A stretch of 64,000 nucleotides of DNA from Gorsachius magnificus (taxonomy: Eukaryota; Chordata; Aves; Pelecaniformes; Ardeidae). The translations under genes were made by a program, and so were the position numbers. The stretch is from contig CM067081.1 of the NCBI GenBank assembly GCA_034008185.1, forward strand, positions 186,455,510 to 186,519,509, written 5' to 3'. The notes below the pieces were generated by a model. That model was not told the origin of the DNA. It saw only the letters and a program-made list of their open reading frames with translations, and ran no database searches. Within the stretch, counting starts at the first letter, position 1. Every line of letters starts with the position of its first letter. Positions 1-7,938 of the stretch are shown here, in pieces.

Positions 1-981
1 CATGTGCCCAAGAGTCGGGCCACTGAAGAACATCAAAACAACCAGCAGGCAGATCAGGCTGCTCAGATTGAAGTGGCTCAGGTGGATCTGGACTGGCAAC
101 ATAAGGGTGAAGTGTTTCTAGCTCGGTGGGCCCATGACACCTCAGGTCATCAAGGAAGAGATGCAACATACAGATGGGCTCGTGATCGAGGGGTGGACTT
201 AACTATGGACGCTATTGCACAGGTTATCCATGAATGTGAAACGTGTGCTGCGATCAAACAAGCCAAGCGCTTAAAGCCTCTCTGGTATGGAGGACGATGG
301 CTGAAATACAAATATGGAGAGGCTTGGCAGATTGATTATATCACACTCCCACACACCCGCCATGGCAAGCGCTATGTGCTCACCATGGTAGAAGCGACCA
401 CCGGATGGTTGGAAACATACCCTGTGCCCCATGCCACTGCCCGGAACACTATCCTAGGCCTTGAAAAACAAGTCCTATGGCGACATGGCACCCCAGAAAG
501 AATTGAGTCAGACAACGGAACTCATTCCCGAAACAACCTCATAGATAAATGGGCCAAAGAGCATGGCATTGAGTGGGTCTATCACATCCCCTGTCACGCA
601 CCAGCCTCTGGGAAAATTGACCGATACAATGGACTGTTAAAAACTACACTGAAAGCAATGGGTGGTGGAACATTCAAACATTGGGATACACATTTAGCAA
701 AAGCCACCTGGTTAGTCAACCCTAGAGGATCCGCCAACCGAGCTGGCCCTGCCCAATCAAACCTCTTACGTACTGTAGAAGGGGATAAAGTCCCTGTAGT
801 GCATGTAAAAAATATGCTGGGGAAGACAGTCTGGGTTACTCCTGCCTCAGGTAAAGGCAAACCCATCCGTGGGATTGCTTTTGCTCAAGGACCTGGCTCT
901 ACTTGGTGGGTGATGTGGAAGGATGGGGAAGTCCAATGTGTACCTCAAAGGGATTTAATTTTGGGTGAAAACAGCCAATGA
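1..981 (+). CDS. ERV-L pol, integrase region (partial, open at left edge)
   Basis: This is an uninterrupted reading frame that enters from the left edge and stops at 979-981. Counting the codon at position 4 as residue 1, it shows the integrase zinc-binding module H44-x4-H49-x28-C78-x2-C81. The catalytic core follows, with acidic residues D111 (in WQIDYI) and D170 (in ESDNGT). A C-terminal SH3-like segment runs at about residues 255-320. The third catalytic position lies exactly 35 residues after D170 and is Asp (D206, codon 619-621 GAC) where integrases normally have Glu. The enzyme inserts the DNA copy of the element into the host genome. No frameshift or stop is present in the 327 visible codons, which suggests a fairly young copy, but the E-to-D change would be expected to impair catalysis. 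Only the pol 3' end is in view, so the state of the whole polyprotein is unknown. Confidence 0.9.
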   Translation, partial: HVPKSRATEEHQNNQQADQAAQIEVAQVDLDWQHKGEVFLARWAHDTSGHQGRDATYRWARDRGVDLTMDAIAQVIHECETCAAIKQAKRLKPLWYGGRWLKYKYGEAWQIDYITLPHTRHGKRYVLTMVEATTGWLETYPVPHATARNTILGLEKQVLWRHGTPERIESDNGTHSRNNLIDKWAKEHGIEWVYHIPCHAPASGKIDRYNGLLKTTLKAMGGGTFKHWDTHLAKATWLVNPRGSANRAGPAQSNLLRTVEGDKVPVVHVKNMLGKTVWVTPASGKGKPIRGIAFAQGPGSTWWVMWKDGEVQCVPQRDLILGENSQ

Positions 982-1387
982 ACTGAATTCTATAAAGTCA
1001 ATTGTTGTATAATACAGTATGTCATCATTTTTACTATTGCTGTATGTCCTATTAATGGTATAGCAGTAAGAATCGCCCAGATTAAGAAGAATGAATGTTG
1101 AAGAAACTGAAGAAGTGCAGCGGATGGAACCAGAACTGACTTCAGCATGCAACAACCCGAGACCAGACCCCATCTCTCCTGCCCTGAAAGACTGTTACAA
1201 CAGATGAAGCCCAGAACCGTGGACTAAATGAACCCAACGGACATTTCAGAGGAATGGTCCATAGACTAAGGGAATGATATCTGTGTGTATGTATCAAATA
1301 ATGGGAAAGTGGTGGTGATTAATTGGAATGTATTGTAAGGGTAGGACCTAAGCATGACGTAAATGGTATAGAATAAGGGGTGGATAA
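982..1387 (+). other. ERV-L region between pol and the 3' LTR
   Basis: About 400 bases lie between the integrase stop codon and the LTR. No reading frame resembling env is present, as expected for ERV-L. A purine-rich stretch just before the LTR (about 1375-1384, AAGGGGTGGA) is the likely plus-strand primer (polypurine tract). Confidence 0.65.
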
Positions 1388-1952
1388 TGTCCTGGTTTCG
1401 GCTGGGATAGAGTTAATTTTCTTCATAGTAGCTAGCATAGTGCTGTGCTTTGGATTTAGTACTAGAAGAATGTTGATAACACGCTGATGTTTTTAGTTGT
1501 TGCCAAGTAGTGCTCAGACTGCTCAAGGACTTTTTGAGCTTCTCCTGCTCGGCCAGGTGCATAACAAGCTGGGAGTACAGCACAGCTAGGACAGCTAGGA
1601 CCCAAACTGTCCAAAGAGCTATTCCATACCATATAACGTCATGCTCGGGGGGGGGTCAGTCGGTTGGTCGGTCGCTCGGGGACTGCTCGCGGCTCGGGAC
1701 GGGCTGGGCATCGGTCGGCGGGTGGTGAGCAATTGCATTGTGCATCATTCGTTTTGTATATTCTGTATATTCTGTTATCATTCTCATTATTATTATTATT
1801 ATTATTTTCTCTTATTAAACTGTCTCTATCTCAGCCCTCGGCTCTAACCTTTTATTTTCTTTCCAATTCTCTCCTCCATCCCACTGAGGTGGGGGGGGGA
1901 GTGAGTGAGCAGCTGCGTGGTGCTTAGTTGCCAGTTGGGTTAAACCACAACA
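1388..1952 (+). repeat. 3' LTR of the ERV-L provirus
   Basis: The LTR starts TGTCCTGGTTTCGGCTGGGA and ends in AAACCACAACA, about 565 bp with TG...CA ends. It contains a CRE-like ACGTCA core (1635-1640), a G-rich and GGTC/GGTCGG-rich stretch (about 1645-1720), an (ATT)n microsatellite (about 1787-1807), and an ATTAAA poly(A) signal. The family is recognised from memory as an avian ERV-L LTR type. I see no clear TATAAA box; the nearest is TATAAC at 1632-1637. A GGGGGGGGG run from 1648 sits just downstream. Confidence 0.8.
1814..1819 (+). promoter_or_regulatory. ATTAAA polyadenylation signal in the LTR
   Basis: A variant poly(A) signal in the 3' half of the LTR, where the R/U5 boundary signal is expected. 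It would end proviral transcripts on the + strand, antisense to THAP5. Confidence 0.5.
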
Positions 1953-2860
1953 CACCCACATTCTTTAAAGCAATAGAAATAATTTATTTCCATTCATTTT
2001 CATGATTGTTTATGATTAATCACATATTAAGAGACATGCTGGGGAAAAGAGCTTCCCTTCAAACTAAACTAAAATCCATTTCAAAGCAGTCTTCCTGTGG
2101 GTCTTCCTACTTAGCCTTCCTGATCTTGGAATAAGAATGACTACTCAGCAACTGAAACAAACTGCCAACTTAGTTGGAGGTATAAATTTTACCCAACCAG
2201 ATTTTGCGGCTAGCCGTGACACTTATTCAAGTTTTTCTTAAGTGCTACAAAGTTCCTTCTGTTGACAAACGCATATGGTACTTTTACTGAACAGAAACAC
2301 ATTAATATTTAGTTACTTGCACTGTGCTCCTCTTGGGGTTGAGAAACACTGTTTTTAACTCACCGTTCTGGGAATCAACAGCCACATAACCGCAATGATA
2401 CGGAAGGCACTGCGGGCCTGGGATGGTGACTAATCACTCAGGTGGATGGATAGATAGTACTATGCAGCCACCATAAACTGGTTTGGTTTTTTTTTTTTGG
2501 CAACGAAGCCAGTTAGCTTCCAGCTAGCTCAGCTGCCTCCAAAGAAACCAGCAATGCCTCTGCCGGCAGCGTAGGCAAATAATTCGCGTGGCAATATTTA
2601 ATTCTGAAGAATCGATACACGTTTGCTTTCCTGCCCTGTTAGGCCCTCGGCTTAGCTTGCCAGCTGTCAGACAGGACACGGGCTCCTCCACCATTAAGGC
2701 AATGCCTCCACTAGTGCTTGCCCTGCTGAAACGCCCCTTCCACGAAGGCAGCCCCGCTTGGAAAAAAAGGGGGCAACCGGTGCTACTTAGCTCTAACAGC
2801 TGGGCAGCCTCACGGTTAGACGCGCCAATTGTATTTTTCAGTCGAATCTCTCCGGTTTTC
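1953..2860 (-). other. THAP5: THAP5 intron 1, unique sequence
   Basis: This is the non-repetitive part of THAP5 intron 1 between the provirus and the CpG island. I searched the minus strand for the rest of the THAP domain and found nothing, so exon 2 must lie left of the window. The stretch includes a T-rich run near 2488-2500 and becomes GC-rich after about 2600. Confidence 0.6.
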
Positions 2861-3205
2861 GCTTCGGGACTCCTCTGCCCCTCCTCAAGAGCCTTCGGCG
2901 CTGCTGCGCCGCTGCCCCCCGAGCAAGCGCTCTTCGCCTGCGCGGGGCCGGTAACACAGTCAGCCTGCCGGCCCTTTCCTCCACACCTTTCCGCCCCCAG
3001 AGATGACAGCGCTATTCCCCTCCAGCCGCTGGGGGCCAGGCAGGGGTCCATTACGGCTCCCAGACCCTGAAGCTCGTTTCTCGGCCACCCCCTCCCCCCC
3101 GCGGCTCCTCAGGGGCCGCCGCGGGCCTGGCCTCACTCGGGGTCGGCCCCTCCGGCGTCCGTCACCCCCTCACCCAGACCCGACCCCTATTCCCCGGCCG
3201 CTCAC

Positions 3206-3288
3206 GGGTAGAAGCTCAGCTTGCGCTGGTCCCTGGCGCTTTGGCCCCCTCGGTTCTTGCAGCAGGACGCGGCGCAGTACCGCGGCAT
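3206..3288 (-). CDS. THAP5: THAP5, coding exon 1 (start of the THAP zinc finger)
   Basis: On the minus strand, ATG at 3288-3286 opens a 28-residue segment beginning MPRYCAASCC and ending KLSFYP. This matches the N-terminus of THAP5. Coding sequence stops at 3206 and is followed at once by a GTGAG splice donor (3205-3201), leaving two bases of a Pro codon to be completed by exon 2. C5 and C10 are the first two zinc ligands of the C2CH THAP finger (C-x4-C here); the later Cys and His are in exon 2, outside the window. THAP5 is a nuclear DNA-binding protein reported to act in cell-cycle control and apoptosis. This is the first in-frame ATG, although the frame stays open upstream through an alanine-rich stretch without another ATG in the part inspected. 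Exon 2 is displaced by the ERV-L provirus. Confidence 0.9.
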
Positions 3289-3432
3289 GGCGGAGCCGAG
3301 CGGCTCGGGCGCGGGGCGGAACCATCCGCGCGGCGGCAGCGGGGGCGCGGGGGGCGGGAGCCGCGGGACAACGGCCGCCTCCTCCGCCTCCGCCCCCCGC
3401 CCCGCACGGCAGAGGAAGAGGCCCCGCCCAGC

Positions 3433-3462
3433 GGCGGCAGCGGCTGCGGCAGCGGCTGCCCT
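3433..3462 (-). repeat. GCN repeat upstream of the THAP5 start
   Basis: An imperfect (GGCAGC/GGCTGC) repeat that reads as ten alanine codons on the minus strand, in frame with the THAP5 ATG. It is most likely 5' UTR. Confidence 0.5.
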
Positions 3463-3470
3463 CGTGCGCC

Positions 3471-3496
3471 GCGTCACGTGGGGCCGGGCGGCCAAT
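3471..3496. promoter_or_regulatory. E-box/ACGT core next to a CCAAT box
   Basis: GTCACGTGGG holds a CACGTG E-box (3475-3480) whose ACGT core is of the type bound by bZIP/bHLH-zip factors including XBP1, ATF6 and USF/TFEB. A CCAAT box follows at 3492-3496. CGTGG (3477-3481) and CCAAT are separated by 10 bases. A canonical ERSE is CCAAT-N9-CCACG and ERSE-II is ATTGG-N-CCACG. Read on the minus strand this site is ATTGG-N10-CCACG, so it has the right parts but not the standard spacing or orientation. Role in stress induction of DNAJB9 is inference. Confidence 0.5.
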
Positions 3497-3591
3497 GGCG
3501 CAGCGCTTCGTGTAGGAATCGCGGTGGGGCGCGGGGGGCGGGTCTGCGCGAGCGCTGGTGCGGCCGGGCGGGAGCGGCGCGCGGGGCGCGA

Positions 3592-3638
3592 GGGGGGGGG
3601 GGGGGGGGGGGAGGGGGGGGGGGGGGGGGGGGGGGGGG
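3592..3638 (+). repeat. Poly-G tract, G20-A-G26
   Basis: Twenty Gs (3592-3611), one A, then twenty-six Gs (3613-3638). The tract lies in the CpG island on the DNAJB9 side, probably at or near the DNAJB9 transcription start or in its untranslated exon 1. It could form G-quadruplexes on the + strand and an i-motif on the other. Length is likely polymorphic and hard to sequence. Confidence 0.9.
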
Positions 3639-5950
3639 ACGGGGCTCGGTCTGGCGGATTTATTTGCCCTTTGGGCTCCCCTGGGCTGTCGCGTCTCGCT
3701 AGGCCCAGCTGCTGTGGTCTTTACCAAACCTGTCCGGCTTGGAGGTGGGACAGCGTCTCTGATGTCGCTGGTGTCATCTGCCGAGCTCTGGGTCGGCCTT
3801 GCTTTGTGGCACGGCTCTAGCGAGGTTCGTTGGGGGTCTGGCTAGGGAGGGTGATGCCGGCGGAGGCTCTGCCTCGTTTCCTTGTTCTTCAGAGCAAGAT
3901 TTAGGAGCCTTCTCCTGGATTTGCTTTCCGCTCACTATAGGAGAGGCCGAGAAAAGTACAAGCCCCGGAGTTTGACAGACTTTCCTGTATGTAGATGGTT
4001 GTGGGCTAGGAGACTTGCTTACTCATCGGGTTAGTCATGATACGAGAACCAGTGGAAAACTTCGGTAAACTTTCTAACTGCTAATATACCGTTTGCGAAA
4101 ATAGTTGTATGACATCAGGATTCCACTGGGCAGTGCATCACAATTCGTGTAATTGGAGCAGTAGTGATGCTGTGGATTTTCTGAGCACGTGAGACTTCAT
4201 GAATATAAGCATTTACCCAAGGTCTTTGCTAATGACTTTCAAAGAGGGATGGAATAGGGCATTTGCACTGCAAGGTGGAAGTAGCTCCTTATTTTCTATA
4301 TACGACAGATTTTATTCCAGGTACATCATCCTTAAACATCACTTCATCATATAGCTATTGATAAATGCTGATAAACTGATAGAGAACTGATTGAGTGATA
4401 TCACTGCTATGCTGCTTTTGATAAACATTAGACAGTATACTTCTTATACCAAGCTTAATAGTAGTTGAGATCTGTAACTGCTTGTCCAACAGAGGTAAAT
4501 AGTTAATCTGTGTTAATAAAATCTCTAACTTTATTGCTAGATGTACCCAAATAGAATGTAGTTCTCATAATTGTTAGGAGGCACTGTTTTGTGGTGTGAG
4601 CTTTATGTCAAGAAGTACATGGCACTTAACAATTTCTGGAATGTGTATTAAGTAACTACTGCGCATAGCCTGGGAAGTGAAACTTATTTGTCCCTTCTGA
4701 ATTGAAAAATGGAGGGAGAAGCAACATAAGCAGAGTAAGTGTTTGAGGGAGACTTTATTTTGAAAAGGATTGTAAAAATAGTTGGGAATAGCAGGGCAGA
4801 GGTCAGGCATTTAACGTCTTAGTTAATGGTAGCATATAAAATGGGTATTTTCTAGAAAGTAAATTCCATAACTGATAATAGTGTCTGAATATAAGATTTA
4901 CTATGTCTTTGTGATAACCTTATAAGTTTAAAATGCTGCTTATATTGGAGTTTCTTTTGTATTTCATTTTCATTTATGTCTCATTTTATTCTTATATTTG
5001 AGTTTCATTGAGTTGTTCAAGGACAGCATTAAATCTGTCTACATTATTTTAAAAAGTAGTGAAACTTAAGTACTGATTTATGTTTTTTTAAAATATGCTT
5101 TAGAAATCCAGATAAAACTAGAGGCAGCACAGCATTACAGAAATCTTAATGTAAAACTGTAGAAAAAGGAAAACTTAGGTGTGATTCATTATCAGGAATA
5201 ATAAAAGTTGAGATTGACAGTGCAGAAAACTTTAAAGGAGTGACTTGATGTTTTTAGGCTGTGATGAGCTTGGGAATCATAAAAGAGGATTTGGCTCTTA
5301 ATGAAGGACATAAACTGCTCTTTTTAGCTCTTTTCAGTGTTTAATAGTAGAAGCAGGGAGGTTAGCCTTAAGGGAATGCAGCAGGTGATTATACAAGCAC
5401 GATGCGGGTGTGGGGAAGTGAAGTAAAATGAGAACAATCTCATGTGTGAGATGAAGACATAAATACATATCTATAAACCACAAATAGGAAGAAAGCCCTA
5501 AAAGCTTGGCAGGATGTACCTGTGTGTAGGTCTTAGTGCCCAAGTGGCAAAGTTTCAGGTTAGTGAAGTGGTGAGAGAAAATATGTGGAAAGGCTTGTAC
5601 TGAAAATTTGTCTGTTATCATGTACTGAAAAGAACTGTCTGTTTGGTATCTAAGTACACTGATCAAAATACAATTTGTTTCAACTGCTGCTCCTCAACAC
5701 TTGATATCACTCAGGCTGCTAGCCAAATAAATGCTTAAGAGGCCACGGGTGCATTAATCTTAAGAGCTTTTTGCTCTTGCCTCACAGCATTCATTTTAGC
5801 CCCCTGACTTACCTATTAGAAATGGTATTTTTTTCCATTTTTGGTGCTCGGGTGTTAATTTTCTTTAGAGGTTATGGACTTTCTATTAAAAGCTTAATTG
5901 TCTTATGTACCTGAAATTCAAAGGCTTTGAACTCTGTGTGACAAATGTTT

Positions 5951-6042
5951 GGGCAGCTTTTTTGCTGAGTTCTCGCATCAGTTTGTTTTAAAATACAACT
6001 TTTTGACAAATAGGTTGCTGAAAAAGTAGTTACAACTTTAAT
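5951..6042 (+). repeat. Intron duplicate, copy A
   Basis: About 92 bp running from GCAGCTTTT through CATCAGTTTGTTTTAAAAT to AGTTACAACTTT. It matches copy B at 6381-6472 with scattered substitutions and small indels. Orientation is direct. The origin is unknown; it resembles neither CR1 nor an LTR that I recognise. Confidence 0.7.
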
Positions 6043-6380
6043 GGTTTTCTCACAATGAGGTTGGTTTATTCAACTTTCAGGGAAGAAATACCATTCATTT
6101 CTTTGAGTTGTAATTATGGTACGCTCAAATCAGTGTAATCTGGTGAGGGGGACATGTTACTTCTGGCATGTTCAGGACCTTGCTATACATCCTGCTGGTT
6201 AGGTGACAGCCAGTCTTTGAACATTCACGTTTCTGTGCTCTGTGTTTTAAGTATAATATGCACAGGCCTTGGCAAATCATTTGATCTCTTATTCTGGTAG
6301 GAAGAGGTCACCCAGTCCTTCATAAAAATTATGAAAGGTCATGTGGCTACATGGAACTGATTTTTCTCATTACTTATGCC

Positions 6381-6472
6381 ACAGCTTTTCCCCTGAGTTC
6401 AAGCATCAGTTTGTTTTAAAATGTAACTTTTTGACAGATACGTTGCTGAAAAAAATAGTTACAACTTTTAAT
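6381..6472 (+). repeat. Intron duplicate, copy B
   Basis: This is the second copy of the 5951-6042 segment, about 340 bp downstream. It shares CATCAGTTTGTTTTAAAAT, ACTTTTTGACA and AGTTACAACTTT in the same order. Confidence 0.7.
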
Positions 6473-7292
6473 TATTGTTGAAGCTGCTTGTCTTATATAG
6501 AATACTTCTTTTTTGAGTTCAGTTCAGACTTTGAGAGTTTCATATGTAAACCTTTATACACAGTGTTATTTATCAGATTAATTCTTTGATATCAAAGATA
6601 TGGTAGATGTTTTTATTTATAGTACAGTCTAGTATGAAAGTGAGCTAAGCCCAGCCCATTTTAAAGTAAAGGAAAATGTGCCCTACTTGACTGAACACTG
6701 TACCCTAAATGAGTGCTTTACTCTTTTTCATGTTCTCCTTAGGCCAGTTAAATGACCTCTGAGGCTGAGCATGAGTGTCCAACAGTCTTGTCTTCCTGCA
6801 TCTCACAGTTGATCTCTAGGCCAGTTGTGTTTTCAGGCTCTTACTGTTGCACAAGCTAATCGATGAATTGATCTGCCAGTATTAAGTGGATTTTTGCAAT
6901 GCATGCTTAATTTAGAGCTTCTGTGTTTATGGTGCTAGAACTCAAGGACTAGTTTAAAGCTAGTTCAGGTATGCCAACAAGAACTGTTTGATAGAGTGAA
7001 ATGTATTATATATTCAAAAGCTCTGTGATAGGTGTAAAATAAAGATGAACACTGAAGCATGCTTGTGATGCATGGGAAATGCGAATTTGCAGTTCTTTCA
7101 TTTACATATTCTGTGATTATGAAACTAGGGGAATGGAGTTTGTAGCCATGAGTGCAATAAAGTGCTTACATGCCTGTCCCTGAGTGACTCCTGAAACATA
7201 TAGTCTTCCTCTTTCAGCTTATAGTTGTGCCTTTAAGTTCTTGTGGATCCTCAGATAACTTTTTCTTCAAGTATATTTCTTTTTCTTTCTAG

Positions 7293-7520
7293 GAACCAGA
7301 GAAATGGCAACTACGCAATCTGTCTTCACGTTTGCTCTCTGTATTTTAATGATAACTGAATTAATACTGGCTACAGAGAGCTATTATGATATCTTAGGAG
7401 TTCCAAAAAATGCATCTGACCGCCAGATCAAGAAGGCATTTCACAAGCTGGCTATGAAATACCATCCAGACAAAAATAAGAGTCCTGGTGCAGAAGCAAA
7501 ATTTAGAGAAATTGCTGAAG
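7293..7520 (+). other. DNAJB9: DNAJB9 exon 2 (first coding exon)
   Basis: Eleven untranslated bases precede the ATG. The exon codes for 72 residues plus one base: the signal sequence and most of the J domain, including HPD. It ends GAAG|GTAATA. Confidence 0.95.
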
Positions 7521-7907
7521 GTAATATATGATAACTTTAGTCTCAGTAATTTGATACATGGCTTATATCTGTGAGCAAACATGGTAACTTAAGTATACTG
7601 TTTTTACTGAATAAGAAGTAAAAAGATTTTTTTTCTTAATTCTACTTCTGTGGTGTCAAGCGTCCAGTATCAATATTTGACTTTTTTTCTGTGTCCTTGC
7701 ACATAGGCAGGCCTTTTACACAGTTTATCCTTTCCTGCTTATTAGGCTTTTCGGCTTATGCCTTTTGTCACAAAAAATACTTGGCAGTAGGACAACTTCA
7801 GCCCTAGGAGGTTAATTCGTATCTTTTGATCTGTCTAGTAAGATCCAGCTCAGGATTACTAGGGCTTTGGGGGGACCTAACAGCAACCTTCTGGTAACTA
7901 TGGGGAG

Positions 7908-7938
<31 letters not shown>

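Larger units (their letters stand above)
1..1952 (+). mobile_element. 3' portion of an endogenous ERV-L provirus
   Basis: This is the right-hand part of a class III (ERV-L type) endogenous retrovirus. In order it holds the integrase end of pol, about 400 bases with no env reading frame, a purine-rich tract, and a 3' LTR that starts TGTCCTGG and ends in CA. Lack of env is usual for ERV-L elements. The left part of pol, gag and the 5' LTR must lie beyond the left edge. The element sits between THAP5 exon 1 (3206-3288, minus strand) and the rest of THAP5, so it is inside THAP5 intron 1 in antisense orientation. If the LTR ends at 1952, the 5-bp target duplication should be CACCC (1953-1957), which can be compared with the unseen left flank. 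Avian origin is inferred from recognising the LTR type. Confidence 0.85.
2860..3660. promoter_or_regulatory. CpG island, bidirectional THAP5/DNAJB9 promoter
   Basis: This is a sharply GC- and CpG-rich block of about 800 bp in otherwise AT-rich DNA. It contains the first coding exon of THAP5 on the minus strand and must contain the start of DNAJB9 transcription on the + strand, because DNAJB9 coding exon 2 begins at 7293 behind a splice acceptor. Head-to-head THAP5/DNAJB9 is the known order in mammals, so a shared promoter is well supported by synteny. Exact start sites cannot be placed from sequence. Visible sites include CACGTG (3475-3480), CCAAT (3492-3496), several GGGCGG-type GC boxes and the G46 tract. 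Confidence 0.8.
3639..7292 (+). other. DNAJB9: DNAJB9 5' untranslated exon end and intron 1
   Basis: DNAJB9 coding begins in exon 2, so this block holds the end of the untranslated first exon and intron 1. GTGGGA near 3744 is one possible first donor, but it cannot be chosen with confidence. The intron is AT-rich and ends in a good pyrimidine tract (about 7270-7290) and AG at 7291-7292. No coding sequence is seen. It contains the diverged duplicate segments listed separately. Confidence 0.6.

Noticed and set aside
2524..3070. Overlapping open frames of about 160-175 codons on opposite strands
   Set aside because: No domain, no family match by eye, and they sit in the GC-rich flank of the promoter. 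I also checked the minus-strand one for THAP5 exon 2 and it does not match.
3170..3845. Several long overlapping open frames on both strands in the CpG island (Gly-, Arg-, Pro-rich translations)
   Set aside because: High GC content removes stop codons and the translations are low complexity. Only the short THAP5 exon 1 reading has a recognisable motif and a splice donor.
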